From an uncultured Alphaproteobacteria bacterium (GTDB lineage: Bacteria > Pseudomonadota > Alphaproteobacteria > Bin95): a stretch of DNA of 6,735 bases. The notes under the pieces are model-generated. The model ran no database searches. It had not been told where the DNA came from and saw only the letters and a program-made list of their open reading frames with translations. Numbering within the stretch: position 1 is the first letter of the stretch; each line of letters begins with the position of its first letter. The stretch covers positions 1 through 6,735 of the forward strand of contig CAJXVF010000127.1 in assembly GCA_913060845.1 (NCBI GenBank). Direction: 5' to 3'. A program made the position numbers and the translations under genes. This document shows, piece by piece, positions 1 through 6,221 of this stretch.

Positions 1-49
1 ATCTACACCTCTCTATTCGTCGGCAGCGTCAGATGTGTATAAGAGACAG
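1..49 (+). other. Illumina Nextera P5-side adapter (artificial)
   Basis: This is not genomic DNA. Positions 1-8 are the inner end of the P5 flow-cell sequence (ATCTACAC). Positions 9-16 are an 8-base index (CTCTCTAT, which I recall as Nextera index S502). Positions 17-30 are the Nextera read-1 linker, and 31-49 are the 19-bp Tn5 transposase mosaic end. Genomic sequence starts at about 50. An ATG inside the mosaic end (33-35) opens a false N-terminus reading MCIRDR, a well-known artefact in protein databases, fused in frame to the truncated gene that follows. Confidence 0.98.
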
Positions 50-536
50 ATCATTCGTGTTGCAGCTGGCCAGCCATAACGCAGGCATTGCGCTCCTGGC
101 GGCGGGGCTGGGCATCGCCTTTGGACTGCCAACAATCCTGTTGCTAGCCTACAATGGCGCAATCCTAGGCGCGATGCTTGCTGCATTCGACGTACATGGC
201 CTGCTGGTGCCGTTTATCGCGTGGCTGAGTGTCCATGGCGTGACAGAACTAGGTGATATCATTATTGCTGGGGCAGGCGGCCTAACGATCGCCCGAGGGC
301 TTTTATTCCCCAAGGTAGATGAAACGCGGATGGCGGCAGCCAAGCGTCATGGGATGCATGGCGGCTTCTTGGCTGCGGGGGCGTTCGCCATGCTGTTTGT
401 TGCGGCATTCTTCGAGGGCGTGCTGCGTCAAGCGATTGAGCCGACGGCGGCCCGGCTGATATTCGGCGGTGCGACCGCGATCTTCTGGCTCTGGTACTTC
501 CAGCGTGGCCGGGCAAGCCGGAGAGGGCAGCGATGA
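50..536 (+). CDS. SpoIIM-family (stage II sporulation protein M-like) membrane protein, 5'-truncated
   Basis: The 3' part of a gene whose true start lies outside the window. The first complete genomic codon is 51-53, giving 161 residues; the apparent ATG at 33 is adapter. The protein is very hydrophobic with several membrane segments (about residues 11-33, 36-60, 68-85, 104-124 and 134-150 of the fragment). It carries the SpoIIM/DUF95 hallmarks: SHNAG, LGIAFGLPT, YNGAILGA, VHGVTEL (61-67), an AGAGGL stretch and FFEG near the C-terminus. Family members are roughly 320 residues, so about half is missing. In Bacillus SpoIIM belongs to the engulfment complex. In non-sporulating Proteobacteria the family's role is unknown, and the usual product name should not be read as sporulation. 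The last codons overlap the RDD gene by ATGA (533-536), which suggests translational coupling and a shared membrane function. Confidence 0.88.
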
Positions 537-1591
537 TTGACGTGCCCGCGCCAAAGCTCCGCAACACCCCATCAATGGCGGAGCAGACAAAGCCACAAGC
601 CAAGCAGCGGGATATCATCACGCCGGAAGGTGTGCGCCTGACAGTGACAATCGCGGACTACAGCACCCGCATGGCAGCTGCGCTGATAGATGCGTTGTTC
701 GTTGTGGGGGCGATTATTGTCGTGGCCTTGCTCGCGATCTTCGCGGATATGCGCAGCAGTGTCGTCTGGTCCTATGTGGGCTTCTTCGCATTCCTGGCCC
801 GCGTTCTGTATTTCCCGTGGTTTGAGCTCATTCTGAATGGGCGGACACCTGGTAAGCGCTCTATCGGCATTCGGGTTATTGGCCGCAATGGCGCGCCTTT
901 GACCGCTGCCGCTGTTCTAGCGCGGAACCTCGCCCGTGAGGTGGAGATGTGGTTGCCGCTGACATTCGCGCTATTGAGCGGTGACGGCGACCCGCTCGTG
1001 ACCTTACTGACTTTGGCGTGGGTGCTCTGCTTTGCAACGATCCCGCTATTCAGCGCCGAGCGGATGCGGGCTGGGGATGTGTTGGCCGGAACCTGGGTTG
1101 TCGTCGATCCCAAGCCATCGCTGGTGCGTGACCTGCTGGATGATAGCCCAGCACCAGCTAAAGCGCCGCCAATCGCAGTCTCACCAGTCGCTACAACGGA
1201 GAATGAGGACGCAACGCCGAAGCCGCTGGAGGTAGCGCCGCCGCTTCCTGTTGAGCTTGCGCCTGAACCGGAACTCGCAGTGGTGTTTACGCCAACGCAG
1301 CTAGACGCCTATGGCGAGGCGGAACTGAACACACTGGCAGACTTGCTCTATGCCGATGGGCCTGGTCTGGATGAGAAGTTCCAAGCCGTTGCCCAAGCCA
1401 TCGCCAAGAAGATCGACCACGATCGTATTTCCGGCGATGAACAGCTTGAAAACAAAGCATTCCTGGAAGCCTATTACCGCGCCGCCCGTGCCAAGATGGA
1501 GATGGATGCGCAATGGGGTCGGTTGCGCCAGAATAAGTTTGACCATGATCGTGGTCGGAAGACCAATTCAGATCAATCAGAAAATGAATAA
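533..1591 (+). CDS. RDD family integral membrane protein with C-terminal cytosolic extension
   Basis: A 352-residue protein with an RDD domain at about residues 35-195. The residues that name the family are visible: R46 and D53 in the first membrane helix (STRMAAALIDAL) and D182 in RAGDVLAGT. The conserved loop GRTPGKRSIGIRVI lies at 103-116. Membrane segments are likely at about 48-70, 78-100 and 155-173, with a weaker one near 138-149. A Pro/Ala/Glu-rich linker (about 205-248) leads to a charged, helical C-terminal region (about 252-340: FTPTQLDAYGEAEL, then AFLEAYYRAARAKMEMD). RDD proteins have no single agreed function; transport, including Na+/H+ antiport for some members, has been proposed. 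The start is the ATG at 533, overlapping the SpoIIM stop (ATGA), with an AGAGGG ribosome site 5 nt upstream. A later Met at residue 15 is possible but less well placed. Confidence 0.9.
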   Translation: MIDVPAPKLRNTPSMAEQTKPQAKQRDIITPEGVRLTVTIADYSTRMAAALIDALFVVGAIIVVALLAIFADMRSSVVWSYVGFFAFLARVLYFPWFELILNGRTPGKRSIGIRVIGRNGAPLTAAAVLARNLAREVEMWLPLTFALLSGDGDPLVTLLTLAWVLCFATIPLFSAERMRAGDVLAGTWVVVDPKPSLVRDLLDDSPAPAKAPPIAVSPVATTENEDATPKPLEVAPPLPVELAPEPELAVVFTPTQLDAYGEAELNTLADLLYADGPGLDEKFQAVAQAIAKKIDHDRISGDEQLENKAFLEAYYRAARAKMEMDAQWGRLRQNKFDHDRGRKTNSDQSENE

Positions 1592-1596
1592 AACCT

Positions 1597-1602
1597 GGAA
1601 AG
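1597..1602 (+). promoter_or_regulatory. Ribosome binding site setting the serine hydrolase start
   Basis: GGAAAG lies 8 nt before the ATG at 1611. The alternative ATG at 1584, which overlaps the RDD stop, has no purine-rich site at a usable distance, so 1611 is preferred. The match to the anti-Shine-Dalgarno sequence is only moderate. Confidence 0.5.
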
Positions 1603-1610
1603 TCACTGAT

Positions 1611-2795
1611 ATGTCGATGAAGATTGATGATGTTTTAGCTGAAGTGGTCAATGGATCGCTTGATGCTGCGGCCTCGGTTCCAGGCGTTGTCGCTATCGCG
1701 GCTGACAGCAGCGGCGTGATCTATGAGGGGGCGGCTGGTGAGCGTCGCCTGGGGTCGGGCGAGGCCATGCGCACGGATCAAGTGCTGTGGATCCATTCCA
1801 TGACCAAGCCGGTCACTGGTGCTGCGTGCATGCAGCTGGTCGAGCAAGGCAAGATCGGCCTAGATGATGATTGCGGCGCGCTTGTGCCCGCCCTGAATAT
1901 GCCGGATGTGCTTGAAGGCTTCGATGGCCAGGGGAAGCTTGTCCTCCGCCCGGCCAAGGGCGTGATCACATTGCGCAATCTGCTCACCCACACATCCGGC
2001 TACGTCTATGACATGTGGAATGCGGATCAGCGGGCTTGGATCAAAGCCCATGGCGTGAAGCGCGAAGACATCTTTGGCGCATTGGCGGATCGACCACCCC
2101 TAGCATTTGACCCCGGCACGCGCTGGCAATATGGCGTCGGTATAGATTGGGCGGGGAAAGTGCTTGAAGCCGTCACAGGTGAGAGGCTGAATGACTATGT
2201 CCAAGCAAATATCTGTAAGCCGCTTGGCATGGCGTCGACTGGGTATCTGCTGACAGACGCGCTGCGTGCGCGCTTGGCCGGGGTGCATCAACGTGGCGAC
2301 GATGGTGCTGTTAATGCGGTCGATTTTGATCCCCCGCAGAACCCGGCGCATTTCAATGGCGGCGGGGGTATGTATTCAACCGCACCTGATTACGCCCGCT
2401 TCATGCGTATGATGCTGAACGGCGGCAGCTTGGACGGCGCGCAGATATTGAAGCCTGAAACGATAGCGTTGATGGGCCAGAACCATATTGGCGATGTGCT
2501 GGTGGAGAAACTCAACAGCTGTATGCCGCACTTAACCTATGATGCGGAATTCTATCCGGGCATGGCCAAAAAATGGGGCCTGACATTCATGATCAATCAG
2601 GATGATGTGCCTGGTGCTAGGCGCGCTGGATCGCTCGCATGGGCCGGATTGCGCAATTCATATTTCTGGATCGATCCAAAGTCTGACCTGTCCGGCGCGA
2701 TCTTTACTCAACAGTTCCCATTCGCGGACCCAGGCGTGCTGGCGCTGCTGGATCGGTTTGAGCGGGCCGTATATGCCCACGCCGGTAAAAATTAG
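1611..2795 (+). CDS. Serine hydrolase, beta-lactamase/class C-like fold (esterase-type)
   Basis: A 394-residue protein of the beta-lactamase-related serine hydrolase family (Pfam Beta-lactamase; EstB-like esterases and class C enzymes). The catalytic S-x-x-K motif is S63-M-T-K66 within HSMTKP. The second-motif Tyr is probably Y174 (QYGVGID), and the third motif is W344-A-G346, the W-x-G form typical of esterases rather than K-T-G. LLTHTSG (124-130) and GGGGMYST (250-257) are further family signatures. The likely reaction is hydrolysis of an ester or beta-lactam-like substrate through an acyl-serine; the substrate cannot be read from sequence. There is no signal peptide, so the protein is probably cytoplasmic, which argues against a periplasmic resistance beta-lactamase. 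The frame stays open upstream to 1350, but that part is a shadow of the RDD gene. A start at ATG 1584 would add nine residues and overlap the RDD stop. The gene is probably co-transcribed with the RDD gene. Confidence 0.9.
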   Translation: MSMKIDDVLAEVVNGSLDAAASVPGVVAIAADSSGVIYEGAAGERRLGSGEAMRTDQVLWIHSMTKPVTGAACMQLVEQGKIGLDDDCGALVPALNMPDVLEGFDGQGKLVLRPAKGVITLRNLLTHTSGYVYDMWNADQRAWIKAHGVKREDIFGALADRPPLAFDPGTRWQYGVGIDWAGKVLEAVTGERLNDYVQANICKPLGMASTGYLLTDALRARLAGVHQRGDDGAVNAVDFDPPQNPAHFNGGGGMYSTAPDYARFMRMMLNGGSLDGAQILKPETIALMGQNHIGDVLVEKLNSCMPHLTYDAEFYPGMAKKWGLTFMINQDDVPGARRAGSLAWAGLRNSYFWIDPKSDLSGAIFTQQFPFADPGVLALLDRFERAVYAHAGKN

Positions 2796-2798
2796 CAG

Positions 2799-2817
2799 CA
2801 CCCGCAAGAAGCGGGTG
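2799..2817 (+). terminator. GC-rich hairpin after the serine hydrolase (possible weak terminator)
   Basis: A perfect 7-bp inverted repeat, CACCCGC and GCGGGTG, with a 5-nt AAGAA loop starts 4 bp after the hydrolase stop. It is followed by GTTTGG rather than a real T-run, so intrinsic termination would be inefficient. It could equally be an RNA-stabilising or attenuating hairpin between the hydrolase and the repair gene. Confidence 0.5.
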
Positions 2818-2860
2818 GTTTGGACCGGGGAGCGCCGCCATTCTAAGCTCCAACACGATG

Positions 2861-2866
2861 AAGGAG
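2861..2866 (+). promoter_or_regulatory. Ribosome binding site of the alkyltransferase gene
   Basis: AAGGAG sits 7 nt before the ATG at 2874, a near-ideal Shine-Dalgarno that fixes this start. It is the strongest ribosome site on the plus strand of the window and suits a gene translated independently of the one before it. Confidence 0.75.
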
Positions 2867-2873
2867 CATTCAG

Positions 2874-3743
2874 ATGACTGATGTTGATGCCTACCCGAAA
2901 ATTGCATCCGCTATGGCTGCCATTGCCGATATGCGGGCAGAACAGCCTGACCTGGACTGGGTCGCGGCTGAAGCGGGCATGTCACCTGCGCATTTTCAGA
3001 GAGTTTTCAAGCACTGGGTGGGGCTTAGCCCTAAGAAGTTCCTGCAGCACTTGACTTTGGATTATGCAAAAGCGCGGCTGGAAGAAAGCCAAAGCGTGCT
3101 CGATGCAGCATTGGATGCAGGCCTTTCCGGCCCAGGCCGCTTGCATGATCTATTTGTCGTCCACGAAGCCATGACGCCCGGTGATTATAAGCGTCGGGGT
3201 GAGGGGCTTCCGATGCGCTGGGGCTGGGCTGAATCGCCATTCGGCCTGACGCTGCTATTTATGACGGACCGCGGCTTGGCCGGTCTCGCGTTCGCAGAAC
3301 CGGGCGCTAAAGGTGAGCAGGCGGATGTCCTCGCCAATATGCAGGGGCGTTGGCCGGCAGCTGAATTTGTTGAGGATGTTGCTGCAGCCGAAGCCATGGC
3401 AGCACGGATTTTCCAGGATACCGCCAACAAGGCCCCGCTACCGCTTTGCCTGATCGGCACGCCGTTTCAGATCAAGGTCTGGCGGGCGCTACTGGAGATT
3501 CCAGGTGGTCATTTAGCGACCTATGGTGCTGTTGCGAAGCTCGCTGGTAAGCCAAAGGCAGCGCGGGCGGTTGGCGCTGCGATTGGCAGAAACCCGATCA
3601 GTTGGCTTATCCCGTGCCACCGCGCGATTCTGAGCAACGGCTATGTGCGGAACTACGAATGGGGCATTCCCCGCAAGCTTGCCATGATCGGTTGGGAGGC
3701 GGCGCAACGGGACGCCGTCCACCAGCAGAACGCGGCAGCTTAA
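2874..3743 (+). CDS. AraC-type HTH / methylated-DNA-[protein]-cysteine S-methyltransferase fusion (Ada-like)
   Basis: A 289-residue DNA-repair protein. Residues about 10-108 form an AraC/XylS-type double helix-turn-helix (WVAAEAGMSPAHFQRVFKHWVGLSPKKFL, then ALDAGLSGPGRLHDLF and MTPGDYKRRG). Residues about 118-278 are the O6-alkylguanine-DNA alkyltransferase domain. The acceptor cysteine is C248 in the PCHR motif (IPCHRAI), the arginine finger is R231 in ARAVGAAIGRNP, and the C-terminal GYVRNYEWGIPRK matches the class. The enzyme transfers the alkyl group from O6-alkylguanine in DNA irreversibly to its own cysteine. The N-terminal zinc domain of E. coli Ada, which senses methyl-phosphotriesters, is absent, so an Ada-type activation switch is not expected, although the HTH may still bind DNA. 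A hairpin precedes the gene and its own AAGGAG site sets the start. Its TAA shares bases with the cheR stop on the other strand. Confidence 0.94.
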   Translation: MTDVDAYPKIASAMAAIADMRAEQPDLDWVAAEAGMSPAHFQRVFKHWVGLSPKKFLQHLTLDYAKARLEESQSVLDAALDAGLSGPGRLHDLFVVHEAMTPGDYKRRGEGLPMRWGWAESPFGLTLLFMTDRGLAGLAFAEPGAKGEQADVLANMQGRWPAAEFVEDVAAAEAMAARIFQDTANKAPLPLCLIGTPFQIKVWRALLEIPGGHLATYGAVAKLAGKPKAARAVGAAIGRNPISWLIPCHRAILSNGYVRNYEWGIPRKLAMIGWEAAQRDAVHQQNAAA

Positions 3744-4585
3744 GCAGACCGGGCAGCCTTTATTTCAGATTGCTGCGAGACCGGGTGATACACACCGCGT
3801 GCATCATCAACTGGTGTAAATGCACGGGAAATGCCGGTGATAGTCTCTGTTCCGCCAAGGTAGAGCACACCGTCTGGCCGCAGTGCTTTGCTGACCTGAT
3901 CAAGAACGTTGCGACGCCCGTCCGTGTCGAAGTAGATCAGTACATTCCGACAGAAAACCGCATCGAATTCGCCAAGGGGTGAGATGTCTTTCAATAGGTT
4001 TACTTGCTCGAACTTGACGTCTTCTCGCAGTGCTGGCTTGACGCGCCAATGGTCGCCGACTTTTTCAAAATGGCGCACGAGCTGCTTTATCGGTAATCCG
4101 CGCTGCACCTCAAACTGGCTGTAGATGCCGGTTTTGGCGCGCGCGATGGCTTGATGTGAAATATCTGTGCCAATCATGCTAACACGCCAGCCCGCAAGCT
4201 GTTCGGCATAGGTGCTCAAGATCATCGCCAGCGAATATGCTTCCTGGCCTGTGGATGCAGCGGCTGACCAGATTTGTAACCGCTTTACATCCCGGCGCGC
4301 TTCAATGAGCGCTGGCAACGTTTCCGTTGCAAAATGGGTGAATGGCTGGCGGTCTCTGAAGAAATACGTCTCATTGGTGACCATCGCGTCGACAATTGCT
4401 GTGATTACCTGCCGTGGCGCTGTCGCCATGACATTCGCAATCAAGGCATCGATATCTTCGCGGCCAAACTGGCGGACGACAGGGGCCAGCCGGCTTTCCG
4501 CCAGATAGGTTTTGTCTTCGTCCAGGATAAGCCCGCATTCCCGGCGGAGAAGGGCGGTAAGGAATTTAAAATACTCAGGCGACAT
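3740..4585 (-). CDS. cheR: CheR, chemotaxis receptor glutamate O-methyltransferase
   Basis: A 281-residue SAM-dependent methyltransferase that methylates glutamates on chemoreceptors during adaptation, opposing CheB. The N-terminal helical domain (about 1-75) ends in the CheR signature TNETYFFRD (70-78). The SAM-binding loop is WSAAASTGQEAYSLAM (106-121; the more usual form is WSAGCSTGEEPYS). GTDIS (139-143) and FCRNVLIYFD (211-220) follow, then LGGTET (243-248). Length is normal. I chose the ATG at 4585 because GGGAGG lies 7 nt upstream and the protein then begins MSPEYFKFLT, as CheR proteins usually do. An upstream in-frame ATG at 4606 would add seven residues. The gene overlaps the end of cheB by 11 bases and is last in the operon. 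Its TAA coincides with the TTAA that also contains the stop of the convergent repair gene. Confidence 0.96.
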   Translation of the reverse strand: MSPEYFKFLTALLRRECGLILDEDKTYLAESRLAPVVRQFGREDIDALIANVMATAPRQVITAIVDAMVTNETYFFRDRQPFTHFATETLPALIEARRDVKRLQIWSAAASTGQEAYSLAMILSTYAEQLAGWRVSMIGTDISHQAIARAKTGIYSQFEVQRGLPIKQLVRHFEKVGDHWRVKPALREDVKFEQVNLLKDISPLGEFDAVFCRNVLIYFDTDGRRNVLDQVSKALRPDGVLYLGGTETITGISRAFTPVDDARGVYHPVSQQSEIKAARSA

Positions 4586-5726
4586 GACGGCGCCTCCCAC
4601 GGGCAAGCTCAGCGAGCCGGTCCGCCATAAACTCTATTGGTATAATTTCGTGCGCGAGACCAGCATTGGCAACCGCACCTGGCATGCCCCATACGGAGCT
4701 GCTGGCTTCGTCCTGGACAATCACGCTACTGCCAGCGGCTGCAGCTACCTCCACGCCACGGAGACCATCCTTGCCCATGCCGGTCAAGATCACTGTCAGC
4801 AGCCTTGAGCCATAGGCTTCAGCAAGCGACATAAGCATGGGATCAACAGACGGCCTGCAAAAATTCACCAGCGCGCCATCATTCAACATGATGCGGATAG
4901 CGCCATGTTTATCGGCGACCTGCATATGCATATCGCCGGGCGCTAGATAAATCCGCCCAGGCTCAACAACTTCACCATGCACGGCTTCCCTTGCGATAGC
5001 GCCAGATATGCGTGCGATATGCTCCGCCAAGCTCCGCGTAAACATGGGCGGCATGTGCTGGGTGATGAAGACCGGCTGCGTAGCGCCCTGGGCGCTCCAT
5101 TTGTTCAACGTTGCTGTCAATGCTTGCGGTCCGCCGGTGGAACTGCCGATAGCGATCGCGGCAATCTCGCCCCAATTGTGCGTCGAGGCCCTGGTTGTTG
5201 GACGGGGGCGGGCAGTAAGTGCAGCATCGGCTCCAGTGCTATTCTGCTTGGGGCGCCGGATACTGCCGAGGTTGAGGACCTTTGTGCAGAGCTCAGCTGA
5301 GAATGTAGCGACGGCGTCTGGGTTTGAGGCCGGTTTGGCAAGCACGTCGCTGGCACCGGCCCTAAGTGCTGTCATGCAGATATCGGCATTGCGTTTCGTC
5401 AAGCTGGAGACGATCACGACCTTCAATGCAGGGTCTAAAGCCAGCAATTCAGGCAAGGCTTCTAGGCCAGATTTGATCGGCATCTCGATGTCTAGGATCA
5501 ACACGTCAGGCCGTGCCGTCGGCAAGCGATTGATCGCGGATTGCCCGTCTGCCACAGCGGCGACGACTTGAATATTTGGGGCGGCCTTAAGCGCACGGCG
5601 TGCCACAACCCGCGCCACAACAGAATCATCGGCGACCATGACACGGATTGGCTTTGCAGAACTGCTGGCGTCTTCCGGGCGCTGGTTCTGTGTGGCAGCG
5701 ACCTGTGTTGTCCCAAGACCGGTCAT
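4575..5726 (-). CDS. cheB: CheB, chemotaxis response regulator protein-glutamate methylesterase
   Basis: A 383-residue two-domain CheB. The receiver domain (about 27-145) has the acidic pair D33/D34, phospho-acceptor D79 (LILDIEMP), S107/S108 and K131 (AKP). After a polar, Thr/Arg-rich linker (about 155-184) comes the methylesterase domain with the catalytic triad S196 (GSSTGGP), H224 (TQHMP) and D320 (GMGKDG). Phosphorylation by CheA relieves inhibition, and the enzyme then removes methyl groups from, or deamidates, receptor glutamine/glutamate sites. All key residues are intact. An AAGGAG site (5737-5742) lies 10 nt before the ATG. When the cheW frameshift is repaired, the cheW stop and this ATG overlap as ATGA. 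The 3' end overlaps cheR by 11 bases. Confidence 0.97.
   Translation of the reverse strand: MTGLGTTQVAATQNQRPEDASSSAKPIRVMVADDSVVARVVARRALKAAPNIQVVAAVADGQSAINRLPTARPDVLILDIEMPIKSGLEALPELLALDPALKVVIVSSLTKRNADICMTALRAGASDVLAKPASNPDAVATFSAELCTKVLNLGSIRRPKQNSTGADAALTARPRPTTRASTHNWGEIAAIAIGSSTGGPQALTATLNKWSAQGATQPVFITQHMPPMFTRSLAEHIARISGAIAREAVHGEVVEPGRIYLAPGDMHMQVADKHGAIRIMLNDGALVNFCRPSVDPMLMSLAEAYGSRLLTVILTGMGKDGLRGVEVAAAAGSSVIVQDEASSSVWGMPGAVANAGLAHEIIPIEFMADRLAELARGRRRHVA
4593..4598 (-). promoter_or_regulatory. Ribosome binding site deciding the cheR start
   Basis: GGGAGG on the minus strand lies 7 nt before the ATG at 4585 and inside the end of cheB. This favours 4585 over the upstream ATG at 4606, which would put the GGGAGG inside the coding sequence. 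Confidence 0.65.
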
Positions 5727-6221
5727 TGGCTAACCGCTCCTTCGACAGTGGCTTCCAGTAAGTTCGCGATATCCAGCGTCAGCAGCAGCGCTTCGTCCAT
5801 GCGGTAAACACCTGAACAGACAGTCCGCCAAGCAGGTCCGAGCGTTGCTGGGGGGGCGTTCGTAAAGATGGCTCGGCGGCGTCTCGACATCGCCAATCTC
5901 ATCTACAAGCAGGCTGTAGAGCTCATTCTCATACTCAACAACGATGCTCATCGCGGATTCTGGCGCTGCGCATGGCTCAAGGTTGAGGCAAAGGCGGAGA
6001 TCAAGCGCCGTAACAATTCGACCTCGCAGATTGAGCGCGCCAACGACAGCCGGCGGCGAAAGTGGGATATTGTGGATTTTTTGCTTGTTCAGCACATCTT
6101 GCACTTCGGCGATTGGGATGCCGATGCGCTGGCCAGCAATTCTTGCTGTCACAAATGATTGCTGAATGCCGTGAGCACGCCCGCTCCTGGATTCATAAGA
6201 GTTAGCAAGGCTTTGGTTCAT
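5723..6221 (-). CDS. cheW: CheW, chemotaxis coupling protein, frameshifted near the C-terminus
   Basis: CheW is the SH3-like adaptor linking receptors to CheA. Residues about 22-120 read well: QSFVTARIAGQRIGIPIAEV, then ALNLRGRIVTALDLRL and LYSLLVDEIGDVETPPSHLYE. As written the frame then runs into unrelated sequence after ERPP (about residue 124) and stops at 5730 with 163 residues. The cause is seven C on the minus strand (5850-5856). With six, the frame continues as ATLGPAWRTVCSGVYRMDEA and then LLLTLDIANLLEATVEG, a classic CheW C-terminus, to a TGA at 5723-5725 (165 residues). That stop overlaps the cheB ATG by ATGA. The start at 6221 overlaps the cheA stop by ATGA, with GGAGG (6228-6232) 6 nt upstream. 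I read this as one gene with a one-base insertion, probably an error. Confidence 0.9.
5850..5856. other. Seven-base G/C homopolymer with a one-base frameshift in cheW
   Basis: Seven G on the plus strand (C on the cheW sense strand). Reading six instead restores the conserved CheW C-terminus and the cheW/cheB ATGA junction. Homopolymer length error is the simplest explanation; a slippage-prone true variant is the alternative. Confidence 0.85.

Noticed and set aside
31..49. Tn5/IS50 mosaic ends at both termini, suggesting a transposon.
   Set aside because: They are directly joined to Nextera linkers, indices and P5/P7 pieces, so they come from library tagmentation and not from a resident mobile element.
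1350..1610. An open frame running upstream of the serine hydrolase to an ATG at 1350 (481 residues in all).
   Set aside because: Its first 78 to 87 codons lie inside the RDD gene in another frame, give low-complexity Pro/Arg/Trp-rich residues unlike any hydrolase N-terminus, and lack a ribosome site. The RDD frame is the coherent one there.
1611..2795. A beta-lactamase conferring antibiotic resistance.
   Set aside because: There is no signal peptide and the third motif is W-A-G rather than K-T-G, so the family's esterase-like members fit better.
2820..2846. A possible promoter (TTGGAC as -35 and TTCTAA as -10) in front of the alkyltransferase gene.
   Set aside because: The spacing is 15 bp and the -10 match is poor. 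It is not supportable by eye, although a promoter somewhere in 2796-2860 is plausible.
3602..3982. A 126-codon plus-strand open frame spanning the end of the alkyltransferase and cheR genes.
   Set aside because: It is a shadow of two well-supported genes in other frames, with no ribosome site and no recognisable domain.
5008..5571. A 187-codon plus-strand open frame inside cheB.
   Set aside because: It is antisense to a fully intact CheB with all catalytic residues; its length is explained by codon bias in a GC-rich gene.
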